64,000 bases of DNA from Acidimicrobiia bacterium (GTDB taxonomy: Bacteria > Actinomycetota > Acidimicrobiia > Acidimicrobiales > Aldehydirespiratoraceae): NCBI GenBank assembly GCA_022828135.1, contig JAJEJB010000006.1, forward strand, positions 62,001-126,000, written 5' to 3'. Positions 32,207 through 40,888 of the stretch are shown here, piece after piece. The position numbers and the translations under genes are program-made. Position 1 is the first letter of the stretch. Each line of letters opens with the position of its first letter. Below the pieces are notes generated by a model. The model did no database searches and had not been told where the DNA came from. It was given only the letters and a program-made list of their open reading frames with translations.

Positions 32207-33612
32207 GAGCCGTCCCATCCGTTGACCACGTAGCGACGCAGGGCCCCGACCGAGCCGGGCTCCATGCGGGCCCGCACCTTCATGCCCTCCTCGGTGGCGG
32301 TGGACTCGAGCACCTGTCCCTCCCGGTGCACGCCCGCGAGCACGTCGCCGCGGTCCCAGGGCACCACCAACTCCACCTCGCTGGCAACCCGGCGCATCCG
32401 GTCGCCGATAGCGCCCAGGAGTCCCTCCACCCCTTCGCCGGTGGCGGCCGACACCGCCACCGCTCCCTCTATCCGCTCGGCCAGCCGGGCCGCGCCCGGA
32501 CCCAGGTCGCTCTTGTTGAACACCACCAACTCTGGGACCTGGTCGGCGTCGATCTCGGCGAGCACCCGGCGTACCGCGGCCATGGAGCCGTCAGGGTCGC
32601 TGTCGGAACCGTCCACCACGTGGACCAGCAGGTCGGCGTCCCGGACAACGTCGAGCGTGGTCTTGAACGCCTCCACCAGCTGGTGGGGCAGCTTGCGCAC
32701 GAAACCCACCGTGTCGGTGACGAAGACCGTCTCGCCGCCGGGCAGCCCCAGTCGCCGGGTGGTGGGGTCGAGGGTGGCGAAGAGGCGGTCCTCCACCGCG
32801 ACGGTGGCCGACGTGAGCCGGTTGAGCAGCGACGACTTGCCCGCGTTGGTGTAGCCGACGATCGCCGCGGACCGGTTGCGGGTGCGGCTGCGGGCCTTGG
32901 ACTGGGTGCGGCGATGGCCGGCGATGCGGCGAAGGTCGCCTTCGAGCTTGTGTATGCGTCGCTCCAGGCGACGACGGTCCACCTCTAGCTGGGTCTCGCC
33001 GGGGCCGCGGGTGCCGATCCCGCCCGCCTGCTGCGACAGGCGCCGCCCCGCGCCCCGCAGGCGGGGCAGCCGGTAGCGGAGCTGGGCCAGCTCGACCTGG
33101 GCCTTGCCCTCCGGTGTGCTGGCGTTCTGGGCGAAGATGTCGAGGATGACTGCGGTGCGGTCCAAGGCGGTGCGACCCAGCAGCCTCTCCAGGTTGAACT
33201 GCTGCGCGGGGCTGAGGTCGTCGTCGAACACCACCGTGTCGCAGTCGACCTCCTCGGCGATCGCCCTGATCTCGCGGGCCTTGCCCGCGCCCACGAAGGT
33301 GGCGGGATCGGGCGCGGCCCGCCGCTGGCAGACCCGCTCGACGGCATCGGCTCCCGCGGTGTCCACCAGCAGGCTCAACTCGTCCAGGGAGGCATCCGTG
33401 ACGGAGGCGTCACCACCAGAGCGGACCATCCCGACCAGCACGATGCGCTCCCGGAAGGCCCGATCGATGAGCCCGGGCCCATCGCCGCCGAACTCGCCGA
33501 ACCCGCCCCGGTGGGTGTCGTCGCCGGTCGTGTCTGCCTCGCTGCCGTCGAAGTCGCTCCCCGGCACGCCGTGATCCGGTAGCGGCTCGCCGACGTCAGA
33601 CACCGGCGACAT
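32203..33612 (-). CDS. hflX: Ribosome-splitting GTPase HflX
   Basis: Translational GTPase-like protein that splits stalled 70S ribosomes in stress. 469 aa with an acidic, low-complexity N-terminal extension (about 1-50), then the HflX domain (VGAGKAREIRAIAEEVDCDTVVFDDDLSPAQ), coiled coil with GIGTRGPGETQLEVDRR, and the GTPase domain: G1 VGYTNAGKSSLLN, G3 DTVGFVRKLPH, G4 NKSD. It overlaps dapF by 17 bases at its start and dapC at its end. The mixing of a ribosome factor with dap genes follows the conserved dapF-hflX neighbourhood of actinobacteria. Confidence 0.96.
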   Translation of the reverse strand: MSPVSDVGEPLPDHGVPGSDFDGSEADTTGDDTHRGGFGEFGGDGPGLIDRAFRERIVLVGMVRSGGDASVTDASLDELSLLVDTAGADAVERVCQRRAAPDPATFVGAGKAREIRAIAEEVDCDTVVFDDDLSPAQQFNLERLLGRTALDRTAVILDIFAQNASTPEGKAQVELAQLRYRLPRLRGAGRRLSQQAGGIGTRGPGETQLEVDRRRLERRIHKLEGDLRRIAGHRRTQSKARSRTRNRSAAIVGYTNAGKSSLLNRLTSATVAVEDRLFATLDPTTRRLGLPGGETVFVTDTVGFVRKLPHQLVEAFKTTLDVVRDADLLVHVVDGSDSDPDGSMAAVRRVLAEIDADQVPELVVFNKSDLGPGAARLAERIEGAVAVSAATGEGVEGLLGAIGDRMRRVASEVELVVPWDRGDVLAGVHREGQVLESTATEEGMKVRARMEPGSVGALRRYVVNGWDGS

Positions 33613-34447
33613 CCAACTCGGCCATGTGGGTGGATTCTCCGGTGAGGGTCACCGGCTCGGAGAGATCGACCTGAGCCTGCCCACCCGCCATTCGCACAGT
33701 GACATTCTGGCCCACCTCGCCCCAGCGATGGAAGACGGCGGCTGCGGCCACCGCTCCCGTCCCGCATGCCGCGGTCGCCCCCGCGCCCCGCTCCCAGACG
33801 CCCAAGGTCAGCTCGTCGGACCCGGTGACCGCACCGAAGTGGACATTGATGCCGCCCGTGAAGATGTCCTCCACTGCCGGGCCGGCCTCATGGACGGGCA
33901 CGGCGGCAGGATCGGCCACGGCAAGCACCACATGGGGATTGCCCACATCCAGCGTGGCCCATCGTGCGATCGCGCCCGGCCCGAGGATGCCCTCGGTGGC
34001 GGCCTCGGGGTCGCGGCTGAGCCGGTCAGGGCGGGGACCGGTGCCAGGAGTGCCCATCTCCGTGGTCCCGACGACGGTGTCCGACAGGCGCGTCGGCTGT
34101 ATCGAGCATCGGCGAGGACCGGCGACGGTGTTCAGGACGATGTCAAGTTCGGCCTCTCCCAGCGTGCGGGCGATGGCGTGGGTGAGGCACCTGAGGCCGT
34201 TGCCGGACACCTCGGCCGGCGAGCCGTCGGAATTCCACAGTCGCATGGTCGCGGTGCGGCCCGAGCCGCTGCTCGGCGGGTCGACCACGGCATAGATCAG
34301 CCCGTCTGCGCCGATGCCGTCGCCCCGATGGCACAGCGCGACGGCCGTCCGGGCGGCATCGGCCTCATCGGGCAGATCGTCGACGAGCGCGACGAGGAAG
34401 TCGTTACCGAGTCCGTGGAGCTTGTGGAGTCGCAACCCGCCGGTCAT
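33596..34447 (-). CDS. dapF: Diaminopimelate epimerase
   Basis: PLP-independent racemase converting LL- to meso-diaminopimelate for peptidoglycan and lysine. 283 aa. HKLHGLGNDFLV at the N-terminus, first catalytic Cys in SGNGLRCLTHA (about 80-90), WATLDVGNPHVVL, and second catalytic Cys in TAACGTGAVAAA (about 225-235). ATG 34447 begins the five-gene dapF-hflX-dapC-dapD-dapE run. A 113-base gap upstream holds a perfect inverted repeat that may be its promoter/operator. Confidence 0.95.
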   Translation of the reverse strand: MTGGLRLHKLHGLGNDFLVALVDDLPDEADAARTAVALCHRGDGIGADGLIYAVVDPPSSGSGRTATMRLWNSDGSPAEVSGNGLRCLTHAIARTLGEAELDIVLNTVAGPRRCSIQPTRLSDTVVGTTEMGTPGTGPRPDRLSRDPEAATEGILGPGAIARWATLDVGNPHVVLAVADPAAVPVHEAGPAVEDIFTGGINVHFGAVTGSDELTLGVWERGAGATAACGTGAVAAAAVFHRWGEVGQNVTVRMAGGQAQVDLSEPVTLTGESTHMAELDVAGV

Positions 34448-34512
34448 GGCTGCATTCTCTCGGGTGGGGGGAGCATCCCAAACGCGGCGCCCACGGCCCG
34501 TCCGTCATTCTC

Positions 34513-34549
34513 GATGTAGTTGTCGTCACCAGAACGGCCCAACTACATC
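34513..34549 (-). promoter_or_regulatory. 10-bp perfect inverted repeat upstream of dapF
   Basis: GATGTAGTTG at 34513-34522 and CAACTACATC at 34540-34549 are perfect inverted repeats with a 17-base spacer. On the minus strand they cover a plausible -35 (TTGGGC) and -10 (TACATC) at 18-base spacing. This would make it both promoter and possible operator for the dapF operon. The CAACTACAT half is also found at the recA -10 region. Confidence 0.5.
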
Positions 34550-34560
34550 AGGAATGTGCC

Positions 34561-35499
34561 TTACCCGCTCCTCGGCTGAGTCGGGAGAGCCCCGGCGGCT
34601 CGCTTCCAGACGGACAGAGCGTCGGCGGGGGTTGCGGGGGCGTCGAGCCAATGGACGCGCGGATCGCGGCGGAACCAGCGCTCCTGGCGGCGGGCGAAAC
34701 GGCGAGTGCGCACGACGGCGAGATCAAGAGCCTCATCGAGGGTCATCTCGCCCTGCACATGACGTAGCAGCTCCTTGTAGCCGAGAGCCTGGGACGCAGT
34801 GCGCGAGATCGGGCGTTCGGCGAGGGACCGCACTTCGTCTAGGAAGCCATCGGCGAGTTGCCGCTCGTACCGGGCTGCGATGCGCTCGTCGAGCTGGCCG
34901 CGGTCCCAGCACAGCCCGACCTGCACGAATGGCGTGACCGCGTAGTGGCCCAGTCCGGGCCCGTAGGACGAGAAGGGCTCGCCGCTGCCGATGGTGACTT
35001 CGAGGGCACGCACGATCCTGCGCCGGTTGGTCGGCTCCATGCGCCCGGCGGCCACCGGATCGAGGTCTACGAGGCGCCGGTGCAGGGCCGCGGTGTCGGG
35101 CCCGGTCTCCAGCTCGGCCCGAACCTCCGGGTAGCGCCCGGGGATCCTCAGATCGTCGATCACGGCCCGCACGTACAGGCCGGTGCCGCCCACCAGCACC
35201 GGGACGGCACCCCGGTCGCGGATCTCGTCGATCACCGCGTGGGCCCGGTCTTGGAGTTCGGCCACCGCGAACTCCTCGGACGGATCCACCAGATCGATCA
35301 GATGATGGGGCACTTCGGACTGCTCCGCCGGGGTGGGCGTGGCCGTGCCGATGTCCATGCCCCGGTAGACCTGCATGGAGTCGAGGGTCACGATCTCGGC
35401 CCCGCCGATCAGCCGGGCCACGCCCATGGCGACCTCAGACTTGCCGGAGGCGGTCGGGCCCACGATCACCAGCGACCGCTCCCCCCGCGCTGACGTCAC
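34561..35499 (-). CDS. miaA: tRNA dimethylallyltransferase
   Basis: Adds dimethylallyl to N6 of A37 in tRNAs reading UNN codons, the substrate for MiaB. GTG 35499, eight bases after the miaB stop, gives 312 aa. P-loop LVIVGPTASGKSEVA (about 10-24), LDSMQVYRGMDIGTATP, PHHLIDLVDP, VLVGGTGLYVRAV and the tRNA-binding region TNRRRIVRALEV and TASQALGYKELL are intact. The open frame runs upstream on the same strand through miaB in another phase, but that part is not coding. miaB-miaA are co-transcribed. Confidence 0.95.
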   Translation of the reverse strand: MTSARGERSLVIVGPTASGKSEVAMGVARLIGGAEIVTLDSMQVYRGMDIGTATPTPAEQSEVPHHLIDLVDPSEEFAVAELQDRAHAVIDEIRDRGAVPVLVGGTGLYVRAVIDDLRIPGRYPEVRAELETGPDTAALHRRLVDLDPVAAGRMEPTNRRRIVRALEVTIGSGEPFSSYGPGLGHYAVTPFVQVGLCWDRGQLDERIAARYERQLADGFLDEVRSLAERPISRTASQALGYKELLRHVQGEMTLDEALDLAVVRTRRFARRQERWFRRDPRVHWLDAPATPADALSVWKRAAGALPTQPRSG

Positions 35500-35506
35500 C
35501 GCCTTC

Positions 35507-37012
35507 TCAGACAGTCGCGACCGGTATGAGGCGTCGGTCCGGCAGAGCGCTCTGAGCTGCAGTGGGCGGCGGGTCCTCGATGCTGACCAGTTCACCCTGC
35601 AGGAAGTTCGCCGCGGCTGCGGTGACCTCGACTCGGGCGTAGGTGCCGGGCTGGGGCGCAGGGCCGGCCGGTGACGGGAAGTGCACAAGGGTGTTACGAC
35701 GGGTGCGCCCGGTGGTGACGGCCGGGTCCTTCTTGCTGGGCCCCTCGACGACGACCTCTTCGATCCTGCCGATCCGGGCCTCGTTGGCGAGCCGGCTGGA
35801 ACGTTCGATGACGCGCCGCAGCCGCTCGTAGCGGGCCACGGACACCTCGTGGGGCACGAACCGGTCGCCCATGCCGGCCGCGGCCGTTCCCGGCCGGGGC
35901 GAGAAGATGAACGTGAAGGCGCTCTCGTAGCGGACCTCGGCCGCCACTTCCAGGGTCTGCTCGAAATCGCTCTCGGTCTCGCCGGGGAATCCGACGATGA
36001 TGTCGGTGGATACAGCCAGGTCGTCGACCGCCTCCCGTGCGGCCCGGAGCCGTTCCAGGTAGCGCTCGGCTGTGTATCCCCGCTGCATCGCCCGAAGCAC
36101 GCTGTCGCTGCCCGACTGCAGCGGCAGGTGCAGGTGCTCGCACACCGCCGGGACCTCGGCCATGGCCGCGATCGTCTCGGGGCGCAGGTCCTTGGGGTGC
36201 GGGCTGGTGAAGCGCACCCGCCGGATGCCGTCGATCTCCCCCGCCGCCCGCAACAGGTCGGCGAACAGGGGCCGCGCCCGCCGGTCGGAAGTCCAGGCCT
36301 CACCGCACCACCACGAGTCTTCGCCGGCCGGAGCCGTTCCGTTGCCGTTGGCGCTCCCCCGCCGCGACAGGGCCAGATCCCGGCCGTAGCTGTTGACATT
36401 CTGGCCCAGGAGGGTGATCTCGCTGACGCCGCTAGCGGCCAGGTCCCGCACCTCGTCGACCAGTTCACCGAAGGGGCGGCTGATCTCGGGACCTCGCACC
36501 GCGGGCACGATGCAGAAGGTGCAGCTGTTGTCGCACCCGATCTGGATCGTCACCCAGGCGGAGTGATCCGCCTCACGCCGCGCCGGCAGCGCCGAGGGGA
36601 AGGCCTCGGCGTCCTCTCGGACCGTCTCGGTGAGGATCTCGACCACCGGCCCGTGGCGGCGGGCATGGTCGATCAGCTCGGCCGCCCGGTGCACGTTGTG
36701 GGTGCCGAACACCACATCGACATGGCCGGCCCGCTCACGGACCAGTTCTCGGTCCTTCTGGGCGAGGCAGCCGGCCACCGCGATGAGCGCGCCGGGCCGC
36801 TTCGTCTTCACAGCCTTGAGCCGGCCCAGGGCGCCGTACAGCTTGTTGTCGGCGTTCTCCCGGATGCAGCAGGTGTTGAGCACCATCACGTCGGCCTCCT
36901 CCAAGGCGGAGGCGCGCTGGTACCCGTCATCCTCGAGCAGGCCCGCGATCCTCTCGGAGTCGTGCTCGTTCATCTGGCACCCGAAGGTGCGGATGGCGTA
37001 GGTCCGGCCCAC
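35507..37012 (-). CDS. miaB: tRNA-2-methylthio-N6-dimethylallyladenosine synthase
   Basis: Radical-SAM methylthiotransferase that adds a methylthio group to the MiaA product at A37. 501 aa. The N-terminal UPF0004 domain has FGCQMNEHDSERI, VLNTCCIRENAD and AVAGCLAQKD with three cluster Cys. The radical SAM motif is GCDNSCTFCIVP (CxxxCxxC, about 160-170). The C-terminal TRAM domain spans EEVVVEGPSKKDPAVTTGRT to FLQGELVSI. An insertion of about 25 residues (SANGNGTAPAGEDSWWCGE) follows the radical SAM core start. Upstream is recA, only 27 bases away; recX, often between them, is absent. Confidence 0.95.
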   Translation of the reverse strand: MGRTYAIRTFGCQMNEHDSERIAGLLEDDGYQRASALEEADVMVLNTCCIRENADNKLYGALGRLKAVKTKRPGALIAVAGCLAQKDRELVRERAGHVDVVFGTHNVHRAAELIDHARRHGPVVEILTETVREDAEAFPSALPARREADHSAWVTIQIGCDNSCTFCIVPAVRGPEISRPFGELVDEVRDLAASGVSEITLLGQNVNSYGRDLALSRRGSANGNGTAPAGEDSWWCGEAWTSDRRARPLFADLLRAAGEIDGIRRVRFTSPHPKDLRPETIAAMAEVPAVCEHLHLPLQSGSDSVLRAMQRGYTAERYLERLRAAREAVDDLAVSTDIIVGFPGETESDFEQTLEVAAEVRYESAFTFIFSPRPGTAAAGMGDRFVPHEVSVARYERLRRVIERSSRLANEARIGRIEEVVVEGPSKKDPAVTTGRTRRNTLVHFPSPAGPAPQPGTYARVEVTAAAANFLQGELVSIEDPPPTAAQSALPDRRLIPVATV

Positions 37013-37039
37013 GCCCCCAGGCTACGGCCTCGGGCGGGG

Positions 37040-38092
37040 TCAGGCGGCTGCGGTGGCTGGGGGCTCCGACGCTGCGGGCTGATCCCAGTCGGGCTGCTCG
37101 GGTTCGGGTTCGGGCATGACGGCCCGCCAGACCAGGTCGGAGATCTCGACCATCAACTCGGGGTTGTCCTGCAGGAACGCCTTGGCGTTCTCGCGCCCCT
37201 GGCCGAGCTGCTCGCCGTCGTAGGTGTACCAGGCCCCGGACTTCTTCACGATGGACTCGGTGACGGCCAGGTCCAGCACTGAGCCCTCCCGGGAGATGCC
37301 CTGGCCGTACATGATGTCGAACTCGGCCTGCTTGAACGGCGGGGCGCACTTGTTCTTCACTACCTTCACCCGGGTGCGGTTGCCCACCACCTCCATGCCG
37401 TTCTTGATCGCCTCGATCCGGCGGATGTCGAGTCGCACCGACGAGTAGAACTTGAGCGCCCGGCCGCCGGGCGTGGTCTCCGGCGAGCCGAACATCACCC
37501 CGATCTTCTCGCGCAGCTGGTTGATGAAGATGCAGATGGTGTTGGACTTGTTGAGGTTGGAGGTGAGCTTGCGCAGGGCCTGCGACATGAGCCGGGCCTG
37601 CAGGCCGACGTGGGTGTCGCCCATGTCACCCTCGAGCTCGGCCCGCGGGGTGAGCGCGGCCACTGAGTCGATCACCACCACATCGAGCGCCCCGGAGCGG
37701 ATCAGCATGTCGGTGATCTCCAGGGCCTGCTCTCCGGTGTCGGGCTGAGATATGAGCAGCTCGTCGATGTCCACGCCGATGGCTTTGGCGTAGGTCGGGT
37801 CCATGGCGTGCTCGGCGTCCACGTAGGCGCAGATGCCGCCGTTGCGCTGAGCCTCGGCCACCACGTGGGTGGCCAGGGTGGTCTTGCCCGAGGACTCCGG
37901 ACCGTATATCTCGGTGACCCGGCCCCGGGGCAGGCCTCCGATGCCGAGGGCCAGGTCCAGCGACAGCGCCCCCGTCGGGATCGCCTCGATGTTCATGGCG
38001 GCCTTCTCGCCCATCTTCATGACCGAGCCCTGGCCGAATTGCTTGTCGATCTGGCTCATGGCCATGTCGAGTGCCTTGTGTCGATCGTCCAC
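37040..38092 (-). CDS. recA: Recombinase RecA
   Basis: DNA strand-exchange protein and coprotease for LexA. GTG 38092 has ACAGGAGAAGAAA upstream and gives 350 aa; an open frame continues to 38146 but without homology. P-loop [11 protein letters not shown] (about 67-77), [62 protein letters not shown] with loop L2 are all intact, and no intein interrupts the gene. The C-terminus is acidic then Ala/Pro-rich. A LexA box lies inside its promoter. Confidence 0.97.
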   Translation of the reverse strand: MDDRHKALDMAMSQIDKQFGQGSVMKMGEKAAMNIEAIPTGALSLDLALGIGGLPRGRVTEIYGPESSGKTTLATHVVAEAQRNGGICAYVDAEHAMDPTYAKAIGVDIDELLISQPDTGEQALEITDMLIRSGALDVVVIDSVAALTPRAELEGDMGDTHVGLQARLMSQALRKLTSNLNKSNTICIFINQLREKIGVMFGSPETTPGGRALKFYSSVRLDIRRIEAIKNGMEVVGNRTRVKVVKNKCAPPFKQAEFDIMYGQGISREGSVLDLAVTESIVKKSGAWYTYDGEQLGQGRENAKAFLQDNPELMVEISDLVWRAVMPEPEPEQPDWDQPAASEPPATAAA

Positions 38093-38230
38093 TTTCTTCT
38101 CCTGTGTCTGTGCCCACTTGGGCGGGTGGATGTCTGATGGCCTCACGGCGAGTCGGGGATGCTTGACGAACCTACGCGGGGGGTGTGACGGGCCCGGTCG
38201 GGCACCGTCGTTCCTCGCACAGCTTACAAC

Positions 38231-38259
38231 AATGTAGTTGCGAACATGTGTTCAGTCAA
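38231..38259 (-). promoter_or_regulatory. recA promoter with LexA box between -35 and -10
   Basis: On the minus strand -35 TTGACT (38259-38254), 17-base spacer, then -10 TACATT (38236-38231). The spacer contains GAACACATGTTCGC, a GAAC-N4-GTTC LexA site at 38241-38254. The 377 bases between recA and msrB otherwise hold only leader sequence and the msrB ribosome sites; I see no other gene. Confidence 0.82.
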
Positions 38260-38469
38260 GCACCTGCGAGCAGGGATCGAGCGGGCCGGCAGCGCTCGCA
38301 TCAAGGCACTGCGGGATTCGATTCGCCGGCCGGGAACCATACGAAGCCCGCGTGCGTTGCCTACCGTAGAGCAGTACAGGAGAAAGGCAACACGATGCTC
38401 CGGCGAATCCTCGGATCAAGGCGCCGAACACACCCGCCTGCAGATCAGAACCACAGAAAGGCAGCCCCC

Positions 38470-38886
38470 ATGACCTCAGCAGCCTCCCCCGCCCGTCAGA
38501 CCTTCGACGACACCGACCTGCGAAACCGGCTCACCCCCGAGCAGTATCACGTCACCCAGCAGGCCGGCACCGAGCGGGCCTTCACCGGCGAGTACTGGAA
38601 CTGCCACGACGACGGCACCTACCACTGCATCGTCTGCGACGCTCCCCTCTTCTCCAGCGACACCAAGTTCGAGTCCGGCACGGGATGGCCCAGCTTCTGG
38701 GAGGCGCTCGACCCCGACAAGGTGGAGATCCACACCGACCGCAGCTTCGGAATGGTCCGCGAGGAGGCCGTGTGCGCCAACTGCGGCGCCCACCTGGGCC
38801 ACCGGTTCCCGGACGGCCCCCAGCCCACCGGCGATCGCTACTGCATGAACTCAGCCTCGCTGCGCCTGGAGCGCAGCGCCGACTGA
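38470..38886 (+). CDS. msrB: Peptide-methionine (R)-S-oxide reductase MsrB
   Basis: Repairs oxidised methionine R-sulfoxide. 138 aa from ATG 38470; the frame is also open from ATG 38395, which has a better GGAGAAAGG site and would add 25 basic residues, so a longer form is possible. [19 protein letters not shown] is the family start. Zinc pairs CIVC and CANC are present, with [21 protein letters not shown] and the catalytic Cys in RYCMNSASL (Cys, not Sec, here). A dispersed repeat follows between the convergent YbaY-like gene and msrB. Confidence 0.95.
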   Translation: MTSAASPARQTFDDTDLRNRLTPEQYHVTQQAGTERAFTGEYWNCHDDGTYHCIVCDAPLFSSDTKFESGTGWPSFWEALDPDKVEIHTDRSFGMVREEAVCANCGAHLGHRFPDGPQPTGDRYCMNSASLRLERSAD

Positions 38887-38904
38887 CAAGCAGCGCCGGG
38901 TCCG

Positions 38905-38999
38905 GGTGTTCCCCGCTCTTGTTCGCTGCGCTCACGGGCCGCTCGGGCCACGGCCTCGCCCGTATGCAGCGGACTTGCTCGCCTGTTCGCTCGGCCTCT
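38905..38999 (-). repeat. Dispersed 3'-end repeat, copy 4
   Basis: Complete A plus B element (GGGTGTTCCCCGCTCTTG at one end, TGTTCGCTCGGCCTCTA at the other). The B end overlaps the TAG stop of the YbaY-like lipoprotein gene. Close to copy 5 over its whole length. Confidence 0.9.
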
Positions 39000-39774
39000 A
39001 GGGCACTGCGAGGGTCAGCGACTCCACGCCGTTGACTTCGACGGTGTAGGTGTCGCCGGCCGCCAGTTCCTCGCCCACGCTGCCCAGATACGCGTACGCG
39101 TCCAGCTCCAGGGTCCGATCGGAGCAGTCGATGGCCCACGGGGTCGGGGGCGGTACCCACGCCGTCACGTCGACGACGATTCGGCTGCCGTCGATCCTGG
39201 CCTCCTCGCGTCCGATCCGGTAGCAGCCGTCGACTTCGGATATCGCGAACAGCACGTGGGCAAAGGCCTGCTCACCCTCCCAGACCACCTCCATATCGGT
39301 GACGTGGACCGGCGCCTCCACCGGCCTGCGGTCCTCGGCGCTCCACTCGCCGTCGACCATCTCGGGGGGCGGCTCGACCAGCACCAGCACCATGTCCACC
39401 CTCTTGGGGCTGCCCCTGGTGATCACGTCGTAGGCGGTGTCGTTGATGAAGGCCAGGCGACCGTCTGACTCCTCGATCCGGGCCGACACCGAGTAGACGT
39501 TCCCGGAGTCGATGTCGTCGGGGTCGTAGGGAACCTTGAACTCGATCGGGACCTGGCCCGGATCGGAGATGACCTGCTCCGCGATCAGCGGCGCGGCGGC
39601 GTCCGCGTACGACGTGTCCCGTATCTGCACGATCAGCGTGGCGCCCGGGGTCAGCGCGATCCGCTCCCGGTAGGTCACCGTCCCGGTGACCGCGGCGTCG
39701 CCGAGGCCGCAGCCTCCGACGAACATCAGGAGCACGGCGCCGAGAAGCATCACCGCCCTGCGACTGTGGCCCAT
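38998..39774 (-). CDS. YbaY/YscW-like lipoprotein
   Basis: Secreted lipoprotein of 258 aa. Signal peptide RRAVMLLGAVLLMF with lipobox FVGGC (Cys about 22). The N-terminal half (VTGTVTYRERIALTPGATLIVQIRDTS... to VDMVLV) matches YbaY/YscW-type beta-sandwich domains known as T3SS chaperone-like lipoproteins and, in other bacteria, envelope lipoproteins of unknown role. The C-terminal half (about 140-258) is of no family I recognise and has two Cys that may pair. No type III secretion genes are nearby. Its stop lies in the dispersed repeat. Confidence 0.75.
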   Translation of the reverse strand: MGHSRRAVMLLGAVLLMFVGGCGLGDAAVTGTVTYRERIALTPGATLIVQIRDTSYADAAAPLIAEQVISDPGQVPIEFKVPYDPDDIDSGNVYSVSARIEESDGRLAFINDTAYDVITRGSPKRVDMVLVLVEPPPEMVDGEWSAEDRRPVEAPVHVTDMEVVWEGEQAFAHVLFAISEVDGCYRIGREEARIDGSRIVVDVTAWVPPPTPWAIDCSDRTLELDAYAYLGSVGEELAAGDTYTVEVNGVESLTLAVP

Positions 39775-39886
39775 GATCGGAACTCCCTGCGACCGGCGTG
39801 GCGTGTCGCCTTGACACGCTCAAACCTACGACGCTGCGAAACCGTCGCCGGTTCCCCATCCATGATGTCGGCCATACGCTCGGGCC

Positions 39887-40888
39887 GTGCGGATCATCGA
39901 CGCCCGATCACTGGACGACACGGAGTTCGCGGCCGCGCTCGAGCTCCAGCAGGCGGTGGACCGCGAGCGCGACCCCGACCTGCCCGTCACGCCGGCCGCC
40001 GAACTGCGGGCCGTCTTCAGCGACAACGCCACCGACCATTGCCGCCACGAGCGGAGGGTCGCCCTCGAAGCCGGCCGGGCCGCCGCCATCGGGCACGTGG
40101 AGCTGACGGTCGACCCCGCCAACGCGGCGATGGCCGGGGTGGAGATCACGCCCGCACGCGAGGAGGTGTCGGCCGCCGTGCTGGCCGAACTCCTGCGGAC
40201 GGCTCGCGCCGACGGGCGCACGTCGGTCATCGCCTGGGGGGACCACACCCCCGACGCTGACAGGTTCTGGACCGCCCTGGGCGCCGAGCTGCGCTACACG
40301 GAGCAGGAGTCCCGTCTCGACATGGCCGCGGTGGACCCCCAGCTCATGGCCCAGTGGGTCGGGGCCGGTCCCGCTGATCTGGAACTGGTTCATTGGGCCC
40401 GCCGCTGCCCGGACCAGTGGATCGACGCGCTGGTGGCCACGGCCAACGCGATGAACGACGCCCCCACCGACGACCTGGACATCGCCGACACCATCGTTGA
40501 CAGCGCCATGGTGAAGGCCGAGATCGAGGCCCGCAACGCCCGAGGACTGGAGTTTCAGGGCGTGCTGGCGGTCACCGCCGGCGGCGAGGCGGCCGGCACC
40601 ACCGAGGTCTTCGTCAACCGCCACCGGCCCGCGGCCTCGTGGCAGTGGTCCACCGTGGTGCTGCCCGCCCATCGGGGCCGCCGCATCGGGCGCTGGCTCA
40701 AGGCTGCGATGTGGCAGAGACTGCGGGACACCGAACCCCAGGTAACCAGCCTCCAGACCGGCAACGCGGCCAGCAACGCCCACATGCTGGCCATCAACAA
40801 CGAGATGGGCTTCAAACCGACCCACCTGATGGGCTGCTGGCAGGGCGACCTCGACACCCTTGAGGCCGGGCTCAGCCGTCGCGGGTGA
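39887..40888 (+). CDS. Two-domain GNAT-family acetyltransferase
   Basis: Protein of 333 aa from GTG 39887 with two GNAT folds, as in mycothiol synthase and related actinobacterial proteins. The N-terminal domain is degenerate; the C-terminal domain has VVLPAHRGRRIGRWLKAAMW (acetyl-CoA loop R/Q-x-x-G-x-G/A type, about 260-280), then QTGNAASNAHMLAINNEMGF typical of the last strand/helix. Substrate unknown. It overlaps cinA at the 3' end (convergent, 17 bases). Confidence 0.85.
   Translation: MRIIDARSLDDTEFAAALELQQAVDRERDPDLPVTPAAELRAVFSDNATDHCRHERRVALEAGRAAAIGHVELTVDPANAAMAGVEITPAREEVSAAVLAELLRTARADGRTSVIAWGDHTPDADRFWTALGAELRYTEQESRLDMAAVDPQLMAQWVGAGPADLELVHWARRCPDQWIDALVATANAMNDAPTDDLDIADTIVDSAMVKAEIEARNARGLEFQGVLAVTAGGEAAGTTEVFVNRHRPAASWQWSTVVLPAHRGRRIGRWLKAAMWQRLRDTEPQVTSLQTGNAASNAHMLAINNEMGFKPTHLMGCWQGDLDTLEAGLSRRG

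Noticed and set aside
34561-36468. 635-residue fused open frame through miaA and part of miaB
   Set aside because: Only the last 312 residues match MiaA; the upstream portion is a shifted-frame reading of miaB with Arg/Pro/Ser-rich non-homologous sequence.
38395-38469. Separate small gene upstream of msrB ([11 protein letters not shown]...)
   Set aside because: It is in frame with msrB with no stop between; more likely an alternative msrB start than a separate peptide.
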